64,000 nt of DNA, taken from assembly GCF_004340785.1 (NCBI RefSeq), contig NZ_SLXS01000001.1, positions 186,001-250,000 of the forward strand, given 5' to 3'. The position numbers and the translations under genes are program-made. This stretch comes from Tumebacillus sp. BK434. Its GTDB lineage: Bacteria > Bacillota > Bacilli > Tumebacillales > Tumebacillaceae. Positions 10,169-19,982 of this stretch are shown here, piece after piece (position 1 is the stretch's first letter; every line of letters begins with the position of its first letter). Under the pieces are notes generated by a model, which did not search any database, was not told the DNA's origin, and was given only the letters and a program-made list of their open reading frames with translations.

Positions 10169-11281
10169 ATGCCGCCGAAAATCAAGCTCGACAGCTCGAC
10201 CTGCACATTTGAAGACCTTGAATCCAAATACGGCAACTTCTTCGCCCCCGCTTTTCTGATCAGTGTGGACGGCAAAGACATCGTGCGCCAAGGGGCGGCC
10301 GTGACCACCGTCTCCGTCACCCAAAGCATCGAAAAAGCGAACAGCTTTACCTTCACCGTCAACAACGCCTACAACTGGGTGTCCCGCGAATTCGACTGGC
10401 AGGACACCTTCGTTCTCGGCAACCCGGTCGAGATCAAAATGGGCTATGTCGACAAATTGGAGACCCTGTTCTACGGCCTGATCACCAACGTGTCCTACAA
10501 CTATCCGTCCGGCGGAACACCGACGATGACCATCAACGGCATGGACTACTCCTACGTCATGATGCGCGGCAAAGGCGATGCCACCCCCAACTCGTGGGAG
10601 AAGAAGATGAACAGCGACGTCGTCAAAGAGATTGCACAAAAATATTCCCTGTCCGTCTCCAACGTCGAGTCGACGAACAAAGTGAAAAACAAGATCGACC
10701 GCCAAGGACAGGACGATTACAACTTCATCAAAAAGCTGGCCGGAGAGACGTTCTACGAATTCTTCGTGCTCAGCAAAGACGTCTACTTCCGCAAGCCATA
10801 CCAAAACAAAACGCCGATCACCACGCTCGTCTTTGGCAAGAACCTCAAGTCGTTCTCCACATCGATGAAGCTCGATTTCCAGATCAAAAAGTTTGTTGTC
10901 ACCGGCTACGACCCGAAGGAAAAAAAGCAGCTCAAAGCGGAATCGAAACCGATCAAGCCGGTCAACTCCAATACCTCGACCGGCGAAGACCTGCTCGCCA
11001 CCTTCGCCGCCGACAACAAAGTCAGCTATCTGAACACCAACCTGTCCGACTTGAGCGAGCTGCAGACGATCGCCGACGCACAGGCGCTGGAAGCGTCGAT
11101 GCGGCTGATCTCCGGCAGCGGCGAGTCGATCGGCTTCCCGGAGCTGATCGCCGGACGGTTTCTGAAACTAAACGGCCTCGGCGCCCGGTTCAACCAGCCG
11201 ATGTATCTGCGCACCGTCACACACAAGATCGGCACGTCAGGCTATGTCACTACATTCGAAGTAGCGGGGAATGCAGTATGA
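10169..11281 (+). CDS. gpD-like baseplate hub protein (late control D family)
   Basis: A 370-residue homologue of phage late-control protein D, the N-terminal half of VgrG and gp27. It forms the trimeric hub under the tube. The start PAFLISVDGKDI and the segments NSFTFTVNNAYNW, MGYVDKLETLFYGLITNVS and VSYNYPSGGTPTMTINGMDYSYVMM fit that fold. The QGQDDYNFIKKLAGETFYEFF stretch (about residues 190-210) is the family signature. Only 6 bases separate it from the LysM gene, and it overlaps the spike gene by ATGA at 11278-11281. The hub and spike, fused in T6SS VgrG, are thus separate genes here, as in eCIS. Confidence 0.9.
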   Translation: MPPKIKLDSSTCTFEDLESKYGNFFAPAFLISVDGKDIVRQGAAVTTVSVTQSIEKANSFTFTVNNAYNWVSREFDWQDTFVLGNPVEIKMGYVDKLETLFYGLITNVSYNYPSGGTPTMTINGMDYSYVMMRGKGDATPNSWEKKMNSDVVKEIAQKYSLSVSNVESTNKVKNKIDRQGQDDYNFIKKLAGETFYEFFVLSKDVYFRKPYQNKTPITTLVFGKNLKSFSTSMKLDFQIKKFVVTGYDPKEKKQLKAESKPIKPVNSNTSTGEDLLATFAADNKVSYLNTNLSDLSELQTIADAQALEASMRLISGSGESIGFPELIAGRFLKLNGLGARFNQPMYLRTVTHKIGTSGYVTTFEVAGNAV

Positions 11282-12006
11282 TCAATTCGTGGACAGCAGC
11301 ACCTTCCCATACCGAGGCGCGCAACTACGTGCATGGCGTCGTGCGCGCGCTCGTCACCGACAACAAAGACCCGGAGAATCTCGGGCGCGTCAAACTGAAG
11401 ATCCCGATCCGCGAAGGCGAAGAAGTCACCGAGTGGGCGTACATCGCTACCTTGATGGCGGGCAAAGAGCGCGGCTCCGTCTTCGTTCCGGAAGTTGACG
11501 ACGAAGTGCTCGTCGCCTTCCACAACGGCGACATGGCTGAGCCCTACGTGATCGGCATGCTTTGGAACCCGAAAGACAAGCCGCCAGCCTATGATGCTGA
11601 AAAAAACAACCTGCGTCGCATCGTCTCCCGCGCCGGGCACGAGCTCACGTTTGACGACAAAGACGGCGAAGGCAAAATCACGATCAAAACGGCCAAAGAG
11701 CACCTGATCGAGATCGACGACAAAGCGGAGACCTTGACCATCTCCGACGGCAAAAGCAAGAACTCGATCGTCATCACCGGCGGCGACTCCGGCAAGATCA
11801 CGATCGACTCCGGCGGCGGACAAGCCAAGATCACCTTGACCGCGCAAGGCGACATCAACATCGAAAGCGCCAAAGCGGTCAAAGTCAAATCGACGCAAGT
11901 CAACCTCGAAGCGTCCGGCATGATGGGCCTGAAAGCGACCGGCAACCTCACGCTCGAATCGAGCGCCATGGTCACGATCAAAGGCACGATGGTGAAAATC
12001 AACTAG
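11278..12006 (+). CDS. gpV/gp5-like baseplate spike protein
   Basis: This 242-residue protein is the C-terminal half of a VgrG. An OB-fold (residues 15-105: YVHGVVRALVTDNKDPENLGRV ... VPEVDDEVLVAFHNGD ... GMLWN) is followed by a repetitive beta-helix needle (about 120-242, with the recurring ITI/LTI/VNLEA strands). The trimer forms the central spike that carries the PAAR tip. The start ATG at 11278 overlaps the hub stop, which fixes the start; a longer open frame upstream is an artefact. The matching PAAR-like tip is not next door but at 24154 on the other strand. Confidence 0.92.
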   Translation: MINSWTAAPSHTEARNYVHGVVRALVTDNKDPENLGRVKLKIPIREGEEVTEWAYIATLMAGKERGSVFVPEVDDEVLVAFHNGDMAEPYVIGMLWNPKDKPPAYDAEKNNLRRIVSRAGHELTFDDKDGEGKITIKTAKEHLIEIDDKAETLTISDGKSKNSIVITGGDSGKITIDSGGGQAKITLTAQGDINIESAKAVKVKSTQVNLEASGMMGLKATGNLTLESSAMVTIKGTMVKIN

Positions 12007-12050
12007 GCGGATGAGCGACCAGATCAAGCAAAACAGAGAGGATGGAACCC

Positions 12051-12452
12051 ATGGGAAAAAGCTTTCTCGGGCGCGGCTGGAAATTTCCGGTCGTCGTCGA
12101 CCCGGCCACCGGGCGCATCGCCATGTCGGAGTTTGAAGACGACATCGCCGAAGCGGTCCGCATCATCCTCTACACGGCAAAAGGCGAACGGGTGATGCGC
12201 CCCGACTTCGGCTGCGGCATCCACGAGTTTCTGTTTGAAACGACCGACGCGACCACCTTGTCGCTGATGGAAGCATCGGTCGAAGAAGCGATCACGCGCT
12301 GGGAGCCGCGCGTGCACGAAGTGGACGTCAAGATCACCCAGGAACTGCACGATGAAGGCAAGCTGCACATCAGCGTGTCCTACCGCGTGCGCACGACCAA
12401 TAACCTGTACAACCAGGTCTATCCGTTCTACATGCATGAAGGCACCAAATAA
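12051..12452 (+). CDS. gp25-like baseplate wedge protein
   Basis: A 133-residue GPW/gp25-family protein, the small wedge subunit that anchors the first sheath ring to the baseplate (T4 gp25, TssE, Afp9). It shows the family features: GRGWKFPVVVD, the helix SEFEDDIAEAVRIILYTAKGE, RVMRPDFGCGI and HEFLFE. I prefer ATG 12051 because AGAGAGG ends ten bases upstream; the ATG at 12042 is too close. Placed after the spike and before the J-like proteins, as in other contractile tails. Confidence 0.93.
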   Translation: MGKSFLGRGWKFPVVVDPATGRIAMSEFEDDIAEAVRIILYTAKGERVMRPDFGCGIHEFLFETTDATTLSLMEASVEEAITRWEPRVHEVDVKITQELHDEGKLHISVSYRVRTTNNLYNQVYPFYMHEGTK

Positions 12453-12478
12453 GCAACCGGAGGAAGGGAGGGGAGAGC

Positions 12479-15400
12479 ATGCTGCCACCCAGAATTGACG
12501 AGCGCACCTTGCAGGATCTGGTTGCGCGAATGAAAGAGATGGTTCCGTATTACACGCCGGAGTGGAGATTCTCCCCGAGCGACCCCGATGCAGGCGCGGC
12601 CCTGTTCTACATGTTTGCGGAGATGTACCTGCAAAATGTCGAACGCTTAAACCGCGTCCCGATGAAAAACTTGATCGCCTTTCTCAACCTGACCGGCCTG
12701 GCGCAGCTGCCGGCCAGCCCGGCGACCGGCTATGTCACCTTTACGCTGAGCACCGGCACCCCGCAGCCCGTGCTGATCCCGACCGGCACCGCCTTGCTCG
12801 CCGCAGCGGCGGACGGCGGTGACGCGATCCCGTTTGAGACGGCCGCGCCGCTGCTCGTCACCCCGGCCCGCCTCGTCGAGACTTGGCTGACATCGACCGA
12901 GCAGGACCGTATCCTGCGCCTGACGCCAAGCCCGGAGCAACCGGCGCTCTTGTATGATTTCAGCGGCGGGGAGAACCTGCAGTCGCACAGCCTGTACCTC
13001 GGGCACCGCGATCTGTTTACCGCCACCCAGCCGGCGGTGATCGAGCTCGATTTCTACCACTCGGCCGCCCGCAACCTGGAGAAGTCGTACGGCGAGAAGC
13101 TTGCCGATCCGGCCGCTCTCGAATGGTCGTATTACGGCGAACTGGGCTGGGAACCGTTCGATGTGGTCAGCGCAAAAGGCAACCGCCTGCTGCTGACGAA
13201 AAACAAAGTCCGGTCGATCGTCCTGCACGAGCTGCACGGGATCGAAAACCGCTGGATTCGCTGCCGCCTGAAACCGCAGATGCTGGACAAGGTGACCAGC
13301 GCCGAGCAGCCGCTGTTGATCGATGCCTTGCACGTCAAAACCAACTACCTCGACGCCAACCGCGAAGGCGGGATCGCGCCCGAGCTGCTTTTTTTCAATG
13401 ACATTCAGGTCGATCCGGCCGCCTGTTATCCGTTTGGCGAGCATTTCGCGCCGTTTGCTCTGTTCTACGTCGGCAGCCAGGAAGTGTTCACCAAGCGGGA
13501 CAGCGTCGTCACGATGACCTTCCGCCTGCAAGCGGTGCCGCATCGCCTGCTGCCGGAAGAGGAGCAGAAGATCGACTGGAAAATGGTGATGAAAGAGAGC
13601 GATTTTGACAAGCCGAAAGTACATGAGACATCGGTGCTGCACGTGATCTGGGAATATTGGAACGGCAACAGCTGGGTGCGGCTGTTCCATCATAAAGAGT
13701 ATGAGGAGATCTTCTATCGCCCGAGCGAGGCGGGTGTGGACAAAGTGCTGCAGTTCACCTGTCCTGCCGACATGGCCGACACGATGGTCAACGGGCATCA
13801 GGCGCGCTGGATTCGCGCCCGCGTGCTGCAGGTCGAGAACCTGTACACGAACAACCCGGTCTACCTGTCGCCGAAGATCGAGAACCTCCGCCTGCAGTAC
13901 AGCTATTTCCCCGATGCGGGCTTCCCGGTCGAAAGCTGCCTGACCCAAAACAACATGGAAGTGGCCGACCGCACGTCCCAAGTCTGGCATGGCCAGACGC
14001 TGTTTGCGCCGTTCGCCGGGCTCGAAGGCACTTATCCCGCGTTTTACATGGGATTTGACCAGGCGCCGCGCAAAGGGCCGATCCAGATGTACTTCTCGAT
14101 GAAGGGCCAGCCGGTCTCCCGTTCCTCCGAATTACCGCTGATCGAGTGGGAGTATCTGCGCTATGGCCCGGCCGGGCCGGAGTGGGCTCCGTTAAAGACG
14201 ATCGACGAGACGCTGGGCTTCACTCGCAGCGGCACGGTGCAGTTTGCCGGCCCGACCGATTTTGTCAAAAGCAACCGCTTCCAAAGCGAGCTGTACTGGA
14301 TCCGCGCTTTGAACCGCGACGGGCAGTTCGAGCGCAAAGCGCGAGCGCACGGCCCGCGCCCGCATCTGGCCGGCATCCACCTGAACACGACAAAAGTGAT
14401 CCAGCAAGAGTCGGTCCGCCGTGAAGTGCCGAAAAAAGTCCACGTCAGCGACACCGAAGCGCACTTCCATCTGGAAAACCGGCCCGTCTTCTCCGAAGAA
14501 GTCTGGGTCGACGAGACGGGTCGCTTGAACGAGCTCGACCTGAACGCCTTGCTGGAGCAGGACGCAACGGCGACCGAGGTGATCCGCGACTCGGGCGGCA
14601 ACATCCTGCAGCTTTGGGTGCGCTACAGCGCCGTGGAGCATTTTGACCAGTCTGCTGCGGACGACCGCCACTACCTGCTCGACCGCTCCAGCGGGGTGTT
14701 GCGCTTTGGCGACGGGGTGCACGGCAAAGCCCTGCCGAACAACGGTCCGGAGCCGGTGATGGTGCATTACAAAAAGATCGCCGGCAAGCGCGGCAACGTC
14801 GAAGCAGGCCGGATCACCCAACTCCAGCAGTCGATCGCCTTTGTGCAGGAAGTGTCCAACCCGGAGCCTGCTGGCGGCGGCAGCGACATCGAGCCGCTGA
14901 AAGCGACGCTGCAGCGTGGCCCGCAGACGGTGCGCCACTGCGACCGGGCGATCACTGCGCAGGACTACGAATGGCTGGCGCGACAAGCGTACCATGACAT
15001 CGCCAAAGTCAAATGCCTGCCCGGCTACAATGCCCGGATGGAGCGGGAGAACGGCTGTATTACGCTGGCTGTGCTCGGCAGCGGCGGCGAAAACGGGCGA
15101 CCGTTCTTCCCGCAATTAAAGCGCAAAGTCGAAGAGTACCTGGCCGAGCGCTCGGCGAACACGATCGCCATGGCGACGCGCATCACCGTGATCGAGCCGG
15201 TCTACCTGGAGATCTCGATCTTCGCCCAGCTTGCCGTCACATCGATGGACCAGATCGTTCCGGCGGAGCTCATGGCGGTGCAAAAGCTGAATCGCTTCCT
15301 CGATCCCTACACCGGCAACTATGACGGCAAAGGCTGGGAGATCGGGCAGCAGATTCACGCGTCCGTCTTCTACGGACTCCTGAAGGCGGTGCCGGGTGTC

Positions 15401-15541
15401 AATCACGTCAAGAAGCTGTCCCTGACTGTGCACAAAGTGGAAGACCGCACCCGCACCGAATTGACGCTGGAGGAAGCGATCCGCATCCAGCACGGGATCG
15501 TGATCAACGGCAAACATCAGATCGAAATGGACCTGCTGTAA
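12479..15541 (+). CDS. Large J-like baseplate assembly protein 1
   Basis: A 1020-residue 'putative baseplate assembly protein' of the TIGR02243/gpJ-like group (Afp11-type), the main wedge component linking gp25 to the outer baseplate. It begins with ERTLQDLVARMKEMVPYYTPEW and SDPDAGAALFYMFAEM, the usual N-terminal helical arm. The gpJ core around residues 700-900 includes DDRHYLLDRSSGVLRFGDG, GKRGNVEAGRI and ITAQDYEWLARQAYHDIAKV. The ribosome binding site is GGAGGAAGGGAGGGG. It is longer than phage gpJ because of a beta-rich insertion (about 180-650). Its partner is the shorter paralogue that follows. Confidence 0.9.
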   Translation: MLPPRIDERTLQDLVARMKEMVPYYTPEWRFSPSDPDAGAALFYMFAEMYLQNVERLNRVPMKNLIAFLNLTGLAQLPASPATGYVTFTLSTGTPQPVLIPTGTALLAAAADGGDAIPFETAAPLLVTPARLVETWLTSTEQDRILRLTPSPEQPALLYDFSGGENLQSHSLYLGHRDLFTATQPAVIELDFYHSAARNLEKSYGEKLADPAALEWSYYGELGWEPFDVVSAKGNRLLLTKNKVRSIVLHELHGIENRWIRCRLKPQMLDKVTSAEQPLLIDALHVKTNYLDANREGGIAPELLFFNDIQVDPAACYPFGEHFAPFALFYVGSQEVFTKRDSVVTMTFRLQAVPHRLLPEEEQKIDWKMVMKESDFDKPKVHETSVLHVIWEYWNGNSWVRLFHHKEYEEIFYRPSEAGVDKVLQFTCPADMADTMVNGHQARWIRARVLQVENLYTNNPVYLSPKIENLRLQYSYFPDAGFPVESCLTQNNMEVADRTSQVWHGQTLFAPFAGLEGTYPAFYMGFDQAPRKGPIQMYFSMKGQPVSRSSELPLIEWEYLRYGPAGPEWAPLKTIDETLGFTRSGTVQFAGPTDFVKSNRFQSELYWIRALNRDGQFERKARAHGPRPHLAGIHLNTTKVIQQESVRREVPKKVHVSDTEAHFHLENRPVFSEEVWVDETGRLNELDLNALLEQDATATEVIRDSGGNILQLWVRYSAVEHFDQSAADDRHYLLDRSSGVLRFGDGVHGKALPNNGPEPVMVHYKKIAGKRGNVEAGRITQLQQSIAFVQEVSNPEPAGGGSDIEPLKATLQRGPQTVRHCDRAITAQDYEWLARQAYHDIAKVKCLPGYNARMERENGCITLAVLGSGGENGRPFFPQLKRKVEEYLAERSANTIAMATRITVIEPVYLEISIFAQLAVTSMDQIVPAELMAVQKLNRFLDPYTGNYDGKGWEIGQQIHASVFYGLLKAVPGVNHVKKLSLTVHKVEDRTRTELTLEEAIRIQHGIVINGKHQIEMDLL

Positions 15542-15572
15542 GGCAAAATTCGAAACAAAAGGTGGTGAGCCC

Positions 15573-17822
15573 ATGCTTCCGTTGCCAAACTTAGATGACC
15601 GCCTGTTTGATGAGATCGTGGCCGAAGCCCGCAAGATGATTCCCAAGCTCAGTCCGCAGTGGACCGACGAGAACCCGCATGACCCGGGGATCACGATGCT
15701 CGAACTGTTCTCGCACCTCTCGGAGATGCAGCAATACTACCTGAACCGCGTCACCGTCAAAAACGAGCTGAAGTTCCTGCGGATGATGGGCATCCACCTC
15801 CGGCAGGCAGAATCGGCCAAAGTGGACGTGTCGTTTGCCGAGGCGGCAAAACCGCAATGGATGCCGGTCGGGACGAAGCTGCGCGGCTTGAACGAGCCGT
15901 TTGAGACGACCGAACGGCTGTTGCTGGTGCCTGCACAGATCGACCGCGTGCTGGTCGCTGCGCAGGCGGAGATGTCCGACCATTCCTCGGCCAACGAACA
16001 CGGCAAAGTCGGCTACTTCGCTTTCGGCTCCGGCGCCAAGCAGGGCAGCCGCCTCTATCTCGCCTTTGACAGCCGGCTGCCGGTCGGCCTGCCGATCACG
16101 CTGACGTTCGATCTGGTCAACAACTACCAAGTGCCGATCAATCCGACCGCCGATGGGGAGGACGAACAGATTCCGCCGGCCAAGATCTCGTGGAGCTACT
16201 CGGGGATCGATGAAAGTGTGGAGAGCCGGCCGTTGCGCCTGCTGCCGCTCCCCGTCGAGCGCGATGACACGCTGCACCTGTCGCGCAGCGGGCGCATCAC
16301 GTTCACCGTACCGAAAGCGATGGCCGGCATGCGCATCCATCCGGCGAACGACAAAGACCGCTACTGGATCTGTGCCACGCTTGAAGAGCCGGGCTATGAG
16401 CTGCCGCCGAAAGTGGACAAAATTCTGCTGAACACCGTCCAGACGGTGCACCGCGACACGCGCTGTCAGATCCTGTCCTTCGACGGCACCGGTGAGATGT
16501 ACCAGGAAGAGGTCGTCCATGGCTATCTGCCCTTTTACGGCGACGTGGAAGTGCAAGTTGAAACGGAGACCCCGGGCCTCTGGCGCATCTGGCAACAGGT
16601 CGAAGACCTGACCCGCTACGGCCCGGATGACGCCTGCTGCGTGCTGTACCGGGACGAGCAGAAAGACTGCTGCTACCTGCGCTTCGGAAACGGCGAGCAC
16701 GGGATGATCCCGACAGCCGGCCCCGGCACGATCCGCGTGATCGCAGCGGAGCAGAACTTCCGCGAAGAGATGCTGATCGGAAGAAGCAACGGGTTGCCCG
16801 GCCAGCACTTTCAAGTCGCAGGCTCGCCGATCCTGCCCCAATCCCTGCGCCTGCAGGTTGCCGTGCAGGAGGCGAGCGGTGAGTGGCTGTGGCAGGACTG
16901 GACACGGGTCGATGACTTTGAACATTCCGGCCCGGACGACCGTCACTACGTGCTCGACCCGGGCAGCGGCGAGATCTATTTTGGCAACAGTGAGACCGGG
17001 CAGATCCCCGACGTCGCGGAGCATGACAACATCCGGCTCATCGCTTTGCAAGTGGGCGGCGGTGAGCGCGGGAACGTGCAGCGCCGCCTGATCACGCAAT
17101 TTGCCCGCCCGGAAGCGTTTGGCACGATCACCGTCATCAACCACGATTTTGCCAAAGGCGGGGCGGAGCGCGAGACGCTGGAGGAGGCGAAAGCGCGGAT
17201 GCGCCGCGAACTGAAACAGCCGACGCGGGCGGTGACCTGCGAGGATTTTGAAAACATCGCCCTCGCCACGCCGGGACTGCGCGTTGCGCGCGCCAAAGCG
17301 GTGCCGCTCTACCAGGTCGGCCTGAAAGGCTACCCGCAAGAGCAGGCCCCGGCACAGGTCACGGTCGTCGTCGTGCCGTACAGCGAAGATCCCAAGCCGC
17401 TGCCGAGCAAAGGCTTTCTCAGCACCGTGCAGAGCCACCTCGACCAGCACCGGCTTTTGACGACCGAAGTGCACGTCGTGCCGCCCGAATACGTCAAGAT
17501 CACTGTGCAGGCGGTTGTGGTCGTCACCCCGGACACGAAAGACATCGCCGCCCGGATCAACACTGCGCTACACAAGCATCTCGATGTGCTCGACAACTCC
17601 GATCCGAACAATGGCTGGGATTTCGGGCGCGCCGTCTACAAAGGTGACATCTACGGCATCATCAACCAGATGACCGGCGTTGAATATATTCAAACGCTGT
17701 GGTTCGAAGCGGAAGGCGCCGGGGTGCAGAAAGACCCGAGCGGCGACATCCTGTTGCCGCCACACGGACTGGTCTACTCCGGCAACCATCAGATCGAACT
17801 GGTGTCCCGAACGGACGTGTAA
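15573..17822 (+). CDS. J-like baseplate assembly protein 2
   Basis: A 749-residue paralogue of the preceding protein (gp47/Afp12-type). It shares the opening DDRLFDEIVAEARKMIPKLSPQW and DPGITMLELFSHLSEM. The gpJ-like core has DDRHYVLDPGSGEIYFGN, GGERGNVQRRLI, a helical ETLEEAKARMRRELKQP and the conserved turn AVTCEDFENIALATPGL. It is thought to pair with protein 1 in a wedge heterodimer. It is separated from it by 31 bases and carries the ribosome binding site AAAGGTGGTGAG. Assignment to the family is confident. Which copy corresponds to Afp11 or Afp12 is inferred from size and order. Confidence 0.88.
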   Translation: MLPLPNLDDRLFDEIVAEARKMIPKLSPQWTDENPHDPGITMLELFSHLSEMQQYYLNRVTVKNELKFLRMMGIHLRQAESAKVDVSFAEAAKPQWMPVGTKLRGLNEPFETTERLLLVPAQIDRVLVAAQAEMSDHSSANEHGKVGYFAFGSGAKQGSRLYLAFDSRLPVGLPITLTFDLVNNYQVPINPTADGEDEQIPPAKISWSYSGIDESVESRPLRLLPLPVERDDTLHLSRSGRITFTVPKAMAGMRIHPANDKDRYWICATLEEPGYELPPKVDKILLNTVQTVHRDTRCQILSFDGTGEMYQEEVVHGYLPFYGDVEVQVETETPGLWRIWQQVEDLTRYGPDDACCVLYRDEQKDCCYLRFGNGEHGMIPTAGPGTIRVIAAEQNFREEMLIGRSNGLPGQHFQVAGSPILPQSLRLQVAVQEASGEWLWQDWTRVDDFEHSGPDDRHYVLDPGSGEIYFGNSETGQIPDVAEHDNIRLIALQVGGGERGNVQRRLITQFARPEAFGTITVINHDFAKGGAERETLEEAKARMRRELKQPTRAVTCEDFENIALATPGLRVARAKAVPLYQVGLKGYPQEQAPAQVTVVVVPYSEDPKPLPSKGFLSTVQSHLDQHRLLTTEVHVVPPEYVKITVQAVVVVTPDTKDIAARINTALHKHLDVLDNSDPNNGWDFGRAVYKGDIYGIINQMTGVEYIQTLWFEAEGAGVQKDPSGDILLPPHGLVYSGNHQIELVSRTDV

Positions 17823-17852
17823 AACAAGCGGGCGAAATGGAGGTGATTCCCG

Positions 17853-19958
17853 TTGTACGTCGACACGACCTTTTTCTCCTTAAACCGGCTGGCCGATTGG
17901 AAAAAAGGCGCCTTGCATAACTTGAGCATCACCGAGCGGGGCGTGCAGATCGCGCGCTCGGAGCGCTACGGCTTCTATCATACGATCCGGCTGGAACACA
18001 TCGAGGGGCTGCGCGGCCTGTCCGACCTCGCGCTCGGCGAAAACGACAAGCTGTATCTGCTCGACCGGGCGGCGAACGTGTTCCTCTACGATTATGTCAA
18101 CGATTACGCAGACCTCATCTTCCGCTCCGGGCACGGCCATTTCTCGCCCCGCGCCAAACTGACCCGCGTCGGCAGCCACCTGCTGATCGCCGAGCGGGAA
18201 GGGGAGAACCGCCTGGTCGCTTACTCGCCGGGTACCGGGCAGGCGGTGTGGCGGATGAACCATTACAACGGCATCCCCGTCCATCCGCTGGCGATCACGA
18301 CCGACCGCCAAGGCGACGCTTATGTGCTGCTGCCGCTCGACCCGGTGCAAGTCTCAACCGGCCACGAAGCGACCGACCACTCTTTTTACGGCGTGCTGAA
18401 AGTCAACTCGGGAGGCATCCCGCTGCACTTGTTCCAGCACCACACGCTGGTGATCCCCAAAGCGGCCGGGCTGCACAAGCTGCAGGAGCGCTTTCACATC
18501 ACGGTCGGCCCGGACGGCAAGCTGTACATCCTTGACGGGTACGAACGGGAAGTGACCACCTTCCATCCGGACGGCGCGTATGAAAAGCGTTCGCGCATCC
18601 AGATGTACGGCGGCGCCCCTTCCGGCATCGGGGTCGATCCGCACGGTGCGATCTACATCGGCGACAACCATCCGATCGAGCAGGCGTGGGAAGACAACCG
18701 CTTCGTTCTGCAATTCCTCGCCGATGGCAGTTATGTCGACGAGGTGTCCGGTTTCCGCGGCCAGGCGATGAAGCTGCTCGCCGGATACGCGCGCAAGATG
18801 TACGTCTGGAACGAAGAAGAAAACCTGATCACCGTGCTCGAACAGAAGCGCCGCACCCAGCCGCTCAACAAGCAGGGCCCGCTGAAAGGCGTGTACTTCA
18901 GTCAGGCGTTCGACAGCACCGAATCGGAAACTGTCTGGCATAAGATCACCGTCGACAGTGCACTGCCCGAAGAGACGCAACTGCGCATCTCCTATTTTGC
19001 GGCCGATCAAAAAGAGCTGCTGCTCGGCGGACAGCGCGTGCAGCTCGACCGGTATCTCCAAGACGGCAGCATCCCGCTGTCGGCGAAGCTGTCCCAACTG
19101 GACGAGCTGTTCTCGACACCGATCATCAACCCGAAAGACGCGCTCTTGCGGGCGCGGGGGCGCTACATCTGGTTCAAGATCGAGTGGAGCGGCAATGACC
19201 GCAAGTCGCCGCTCTTGCGCAAGCTGCGCGTGTACTTCCCGCGCCATTCCTATCTGGACTACCTGCCCGGCGTGTACCAGTCCGACCCGGGAAGCCGAGA
19301 TTTTCTGGAACGGTATCTGTCCTTGTACGGCACTTTCTTCGACGAGATGGAAGAGACGATCGACCATATGTCCCGCTTCTTCGACGTCGATTCCTCGTCA
19401 GGGGATCTCCTGAAGTGGCTGGCCACCTGGCTTGGCATCGCCGTCGACGAGCGCTGGAGCGAGGAGCAGATCCGCCGCCTGATGAAAAAAAGCCCCGAGC
19501 TGTTCAAAAAGCGCGGGACGCGGCAAGGACTCGCAGAAATGATCGAAGTCTTTACGGGAGAAATGCCTTTGATCGTCGAATATTTTCAGTACAAGTATCT
19601 GCTGGAAAAAGCGCAGGTCAAAGAATACATGGAGCAGCTCTACGGCCTTGATCCGTACCGCTTCTGTGTGCTGATCAAGCCCGGTGTCGTGAAGAGCGAT
19701 GAAGAGCGCAAGATCCTGCAAAAGATCATCGACGAGGAGAAGCCGGCCTTTGCGGAGGCGCAGTTGGTGGTGCTCGAGCCCCGCATCTATCTGGGGACGC
19801 ACTCCTATCTCGGCCTCAACACCTTCCTGTCTGAGCCGACACTGCTCGTCCTCGACGACCGCACTTCCATGCCGAACAACACCGTGCTGATCGACCTCGA
19901 CCGCGACAACCGGATCGGCTTGCATACACGTTTGGAACTGGACGCCAATTTAGAATAA
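17853..19958 (+). CDS. Beta-propeller / gpI-type tail protein fusion
   Basis: A 701-residue protein with two parts. Residues 1 to about 310 contain NHL-like propeller blades (SDLALGENDKLYLLD, HPLAITTDRQGDAYVLL, FHITVGPDGKLYILDGY, SGIGVDPHGAIYIGDNH). About 470-650 is a phage tail protein I domain (YLDYLPGVYQSD, FLERYLSLYGTFFDEMEETI, LLKWLATWLGIAVDERW, FKKRGTRQGLAEMIEVFTG). gpI-like proteins sit at the baseplate edge and attach fibres, so the propeller may be an outward adaptor or receptor-contacting module. The start is TTG at 17853, seven bases after GGAGGTG. In eCIS such propeller fusions occur, but the blade ligand is unknown. Confidence 0.85.
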   Translation: MYVDTTFFSLNRLADWKKGALHNLSITERGVQIARSERYGFYHTIRLEHIEGLRGLSDLALGENDKLYLLDRAANVFLYDYVNDYADLIFRSGHGHFSPRAKLTRVGSHLLIAEREGENRLVAYSPGTGQAVWRMNHYNGIPVHPLAITTDRQGDAYVLLPLDPVQVSTGHEATDHSFYGVLKVNSGGIPLHLFQHHTLVIPKAAGLHKLQERFHITVGPDGKLYILDGYEREVTTFHPDGAYEKRSRIQMYGGAPSGIGVDPHGAIYIGDNHPIEQAWEDNRFVLQFLADGSYVDEVSGFRGQAMKLLAGYARKMYVWNEEENLITVLEQKRRTQPLNKQGPLKGVYFSQAFDSTESETVWHKITVDSALPEETQLRISYFAADQKELLLGGQRVQLDRYLQDGSIPLSAKLSQLDELFSTPIINPKDALLRARGRYIWFKIEWSGNDRKSPLLRKLRVYFPRHSYLDYLPGVYQSDPGSRDFLERYLSLYGTFFDEMEETIDHMSRFFDVDSSSGDLLKWLATWLGIAVDERWSEEQIRRLMKKSPELFKKRGTRQGLAEMIEVFTGEMPLIVEYFQYKYLLEKAQVKEYMEQLYGLDPYRFCVLIKPGVVKSDEERKILQKIIDEEKPAFAEAQLVVLEPRIYLGTHSYLGLNTFLSEPTLLVLDDRTSMPNNTVLIDLDRDNRIGLHTRLELDANLE

Positions 19959-19982
19959 ACCGGGAGAAAAAGGAGTTTGGAG

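Noticed and set aside
10594-11277. Long N-terminal extension of the spike gene
   Set aside because: It overlaps the hub gene in another frame and reads as Arg/Gln-rich nonsense; the ATGA overlap at 11278 marks the true start.
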